A stretch of 5,794 nt of DNA from Acidobacteriota bacterium (GTDB lineage Bacteria > Acidobacteriota > UBA890). The notes beneath the pieces were generated by a model that had not been told where the DNA came from, searched no databases, and worked only from the letters and a program-made list of their open reading frames with translations. Location of the stretch: assembly GCA_022563115.1 (NCBI GenBank), contig JADFNY010000263.1, positions 1-5,794 on the forward strand, given 5' to 3'. Positions 3,499 to 5,794 of this stretch are shown here, piece after piece. Each line of letters begins with the position of its first letter. The stretch's first letter is position 1. Position numbers and translations under genes: made by a program.

Positions 3499-5794
3499 GT
3501 GAATCGTGTCCCCCGCACATTGCTCCTGTCGATCGTCGCGTTGATGGCCCTCGCGCTCGTCGGCAATCCCATGGCCGGCACCGCGATCGCCGCCCCCCAG
3601 CAGCAACGACAGCAGCAGAACGGCAACGACAGCTCCGATGTGCCCGACGGCTCCTATCCGGTCTGGGGCGAGGCCAACTGGAAGCTTGCGGCCCGTTTCG
3701 CACCCTACAACATGAGCGACCTGACGTACTCGACCTCGGTGCGACCGCGCTGGATCGAGGGCACCGACGACAACTTCTGGTACCGCTACGAAACCTCCGA
3801 CAGCACCGATTTCATCCTCGTGAACCCAACCGCGGGTGCCAAGACGCCGATCTTCGACAACGACAGGATCGCCGCCGAGCTCACCCGCATCACCAGGGAC
3901 CCGTACGACGGCCAGCACCTGCCGATCACGTCGATCCGTTTCATCGATCCGGACACAATCCAGTTCGACGTCACCTCGTCGCAGGACGAAGAAGGAGAAG
4001 AGGAAGAAACCGAGGGCGACGAGCAGGAGGACACGGAGGACGAGGGCGGCAGCGACGGCGCCGAAAAGAAGGTCCACCACTTCGAGTACACCGTCAGCAC
4101 GCGAACGCTGCGCGAGCTCGACGACTGGGAAGAGCCCGACAGCCATCCCGGCTGGGCCAACGTTTCGCCCGACAAGCAGTGGGTCGTGTTCGGCCGCAAC
4201 TTCAACCTCTACATGATGTCGTACGAAGATTACGAGAAGATCCTCGACGCGCGACGCGGCAAGAGCGGCGACGATGCCGAAGAAGCCGAAAACGAGGTCG
4301 AGGTCACCGAGATCCAGCTCACCGACGACGGTGTGGAGCACTACGGATACGCCAGCGGTGGTCGCGGCCAGACCGACAACGAACGCGAAGAGAACAAGGA
4401 CGACCGCATGCGCGCCGCGATCACCTGGGCGCACGATTCGTCGCGCTTCGCGATGATCCGCACCGACCGGCGCAAGGTCGGCGACTTGTGGGTCGTGCAC
4501 GTCGTCGGCAACGACCGCCCGGAGCTCGAGACCTACAAGTACGACCTGCCGGGCGAGGAGGACGTCAGCCAGCGCGAGCTGAACGTCTTCAACATGGCGA
4601 GCCGTGAGATGTCGAAGATCGAGGACGCCAACATCTGGCAGGACCAGACGATGCGCGTCTACAGCGCCCGGACGTACAACTACCCCGACAGCGACGAGCC
4701 GCGTATCTCGACCTGGCTGTCGCCGAACCCCGACGAGCTGTATTTCCGCCGCCGCAGCCGCGACCAGCACCGCATCGACGTCGTGCGCTACAACCCGACG
4801 ACCGGCGAGAGCACCGTGGTCATCGAGGAGCGCATGAACACCTACGTCGAGGACCAGCAGCCCGAGATGCTGGAGAACGGCGACCTGATCTGGTGGTCGG
4901 AGCGCGACGGCTGGGCCCACCTGTACCGCTTTGCACCCGACGGCACCGAAGTGGCGCGTCTGACCGAGGGCCCGTGGGCGGTACGCCGCCTGCTCGGCGT
5001 CGACCAGGAGTCCGGCGCCGCGTTCTTCATCGGCAACGCCCGCGAGGCGGATGAGGATCCGTACTATAACCACCTCTACCGCGTCGGCGTCGACGGCACC
5101 GGCTTGCGCCTGTTGAACCCCGGCAACTTCGACCACCTGGTCACCGCCGGTGAGGCGGTACGCTACTTCGTCGACAACTTCTCGCGCGTCGACACAACGC
5201 CCAGCGCGGTGGTCATCGACCGCGACGGCGAGATCCTCGTCGACCTCGAGGACGCCGACCTCAGCAAGCTGATGGAGGCGGGCTACCAGTTCCCCGAGCC
5301 CTTCGGCGTCAAGTCGGCCGACGGCGTCACCGACATCTACGGCGTCATCTACAAGCCGTTCGACTTCGATCCCGCGAAGCAGTACCCGATCGTCTCGTAC
5401 GTCTACCCCGGGCCGCAGACCGAGAGCGTGGCCAAGTCGTTCCGCACCAGCCCGTCCGAAACGGCGCTCGCCCAGCTCGGCATGATCGTCATCACGATCG
5501 GCAACCGCGGCGGCAACCCGGCGCGCTCGAAGTGGTACCACAACTACGGCTACGGCAATCTGCGCGACTACGGCCTCGCCGACAAGAAGGCCGGCATCGA
5601 GCAGCTCGCCAACCGCTACGCCTGGATCGACATCAATCGGGTGGGCATCTACGGCCACTCCGGCGGCGGCTTCATGTCGACCGCCGCGATGCTCGTGTAC
5701 CCCGACTTCTTCAAGGTTGCCGTGTCGTCGTCAGGGAACCACAACAACGATGTGTACAACCTGAACTGGTCGGAGAAGCACGACGGAGTGAAGG
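3499..5794 (+). CDS. Exported S9-family serine peptidase (DPP IV-like), 3' end beyond the window
   Basis: 765 codons are visible. An N-terminal signal peptide (basic MNRVPR, hydrophobic core about 7-22, AxA-type site near A29-I-A31) is followed by a Gln-rich QQQRQQQN start to the mature chain. Residues about 55-600 form the S9 (DPPIV_N-type) beta-propeller, with signatures such as RPELETYKYDLPGE and WWSERDGWAHLYR (465-477), and YYNHLYRVGVDGTG. The alpha/beta-hydrolase domain starts near 602 (FGVKSADGVTDIYGVIYKPFDFD), and the nucleophile is Ser721 in GHSGGG. Catalytic Asp and His lie beyond the edge. Such enzymes cleave peptides, often after proline, in the periplasm or outside the cell. The EE-containing WVYEEE motif of true DPP IV is not visible; the corresponding stretch is the charged EREENKDD (295-302). 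Two acidic, low-complexity insertions occur at 163-189 and about 255-270. GTG 3499 is set by the Shine-Dalgarno and gives the signal peptide. The aminopeptidase or endopeptidase preference is uncertain. Confidence 0.92.
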   Translation, partial: MNRVPRTLLLSIVALMALALVGNPMAGTAIAAPQQQRQQQNGNDSSDVPDGSYPVWGEANWKLAARFAPYNMSDLTYSTSVRPRWIEGTDDNFWYRYETSDSTDFILVNPTAGAKTPIFDNDRIAAELTRITRDPYDGQHLPITSIRFIDPDTIQFDVTSSQDEEGEEEETEGDEQEDTEDEGGSDGAEKKVHHFEYTVSTRTLRELDDWEEPDSHPGWANVSPDKQWVVFGRNFNLYMMSYEDYEKILDARRGKSGDDAEEAENEVEVTEIQLTDDGVEHYGYASGGRGQTDNEREENKDDRMRAAITWAHDSSRFAMIRTDRRKVGDLWVVHVVGNDRPELETYKYDLPGEEDVSQRELNVFNMASREMSKIEDANIWQDQTMRVYSARTYNYPDSDEPRISTWLSPNPDELYFRRRSRDQHRIDVVRYNPTTGESTVVIEERMNTYVEDQQPEMLENGDLIWWSERDGWAHLYRFAPDGTEVARLTEGPWAVRRLLGVDQESGAAFFIGNAREADEDPYYNHLYRVGVDGTGLRLLNPGNFDHLVTAGEAVRYFVDNFSRVDTTPSAVVIDRDGEILVDLEDADLSKLMEAGYQFPEPFGVKSADGVTDIYGVIYKPFDFDPAKQYPIVSYVYPGPQTESVAKSFRTSPSETALAQLGMIVITIGNRGGNPARSKWYHNYGYGNLRDYGLADKKAGIEQLANRYAWIDINRVGIYGHSGGGFMSTAAMLVYPDFFKVAVSSSGNHNNDVYNLNWSEKHDGVK

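Noticed and set aside
3478..5658. A 726-codon open frame on the minus strand, antisense to the S9 peptidase
   Set aside because: Its translation is a Val/Ala/Asp/Arg-rich low-complexity string without any family motif, as expected when G/C-biased third positions of a real gene are read on the opposite strand. The plus-strand product has a signal peptide, propeller motifs and GHSGGG.
1..5794. tRNA, rRNA, CRISPR array, toxin-antitoxin or defence genes
   Set aside because: No cloverleaf, rRNA core sequence, regularly spaced direct repeats or recognisable defence domains were seen on either strand.

Overview
The window comes from a high-GC bacterial chromosome. Third codon positions in the real genes are mostly G or C, while the padR/methyltransferase intergenic region is conspicuously AT-rich. 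The gene set is a solitary short PadR regulator, a SpoU-type RNA methyltransferase, a full-length Ada, and a long exported S9 peptidase with a GHSGGG nucleophile site. This would fit a soil or sediment lineage such as Acidobacteriota or Gemmatimonadota. That placement is an inference from protein style, not from a marker gene.

Layout from left to right. (1) 83-458 is the decayed 5' part of a class I/II PLP aminotransferase. It still has its start and a promoter-like element, but it carries two in-frame nonsense codons and has lost its 3' part. (2) 459-782 on the minus strand is a PadR-family repressor-like gene, convergent with the relic. Its start is fixed by a strong Shine-Dalgarno. (3) 783-950 is a divergent regulatory region with nested inverted repeats. 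(4) 951-1787 is a SPOUT/SpoU-class 2'-O-ribose RNA methyltransferase, closed by a textbook (probably bidirectional) hairpin terminator at 1842-1869. (5) 2063-3151 is Ada, the bifunctional alkylation-damage sensor and repair protein. All four zinc cysteines and the O6-guanine acceptor cysteine are present, and its promoter looks leaderless. (6) 3152-3498 is a gene-free, hairpin-rich stretch. It holds a 14-bp inverted repeat about 95 nt apart, two inner hairpins, a 15-bp hairpin, and a hairpin that buries the next gene's ribosome binding site. (7) 3499 to the window end is a secreted S9-family serine peptidase, cut off by the window edge before its catalytic Asp and His.

The genes do not form one pathway or operon. 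Each looks independently transcribed: a housekeeping RNA modifier, a DNA-repair regulon controller, a small regulator and an exported peptidase. I found no defence system, mobile-element gene, CRISPR array, rRNA or tRNA. The unusual material is in the non-coding DNA (leaderless promoter pair, PadR operator candidate, 3.15-3.5 kb structured region, masked RBS) and in the decay pattern of the aminotransferase.
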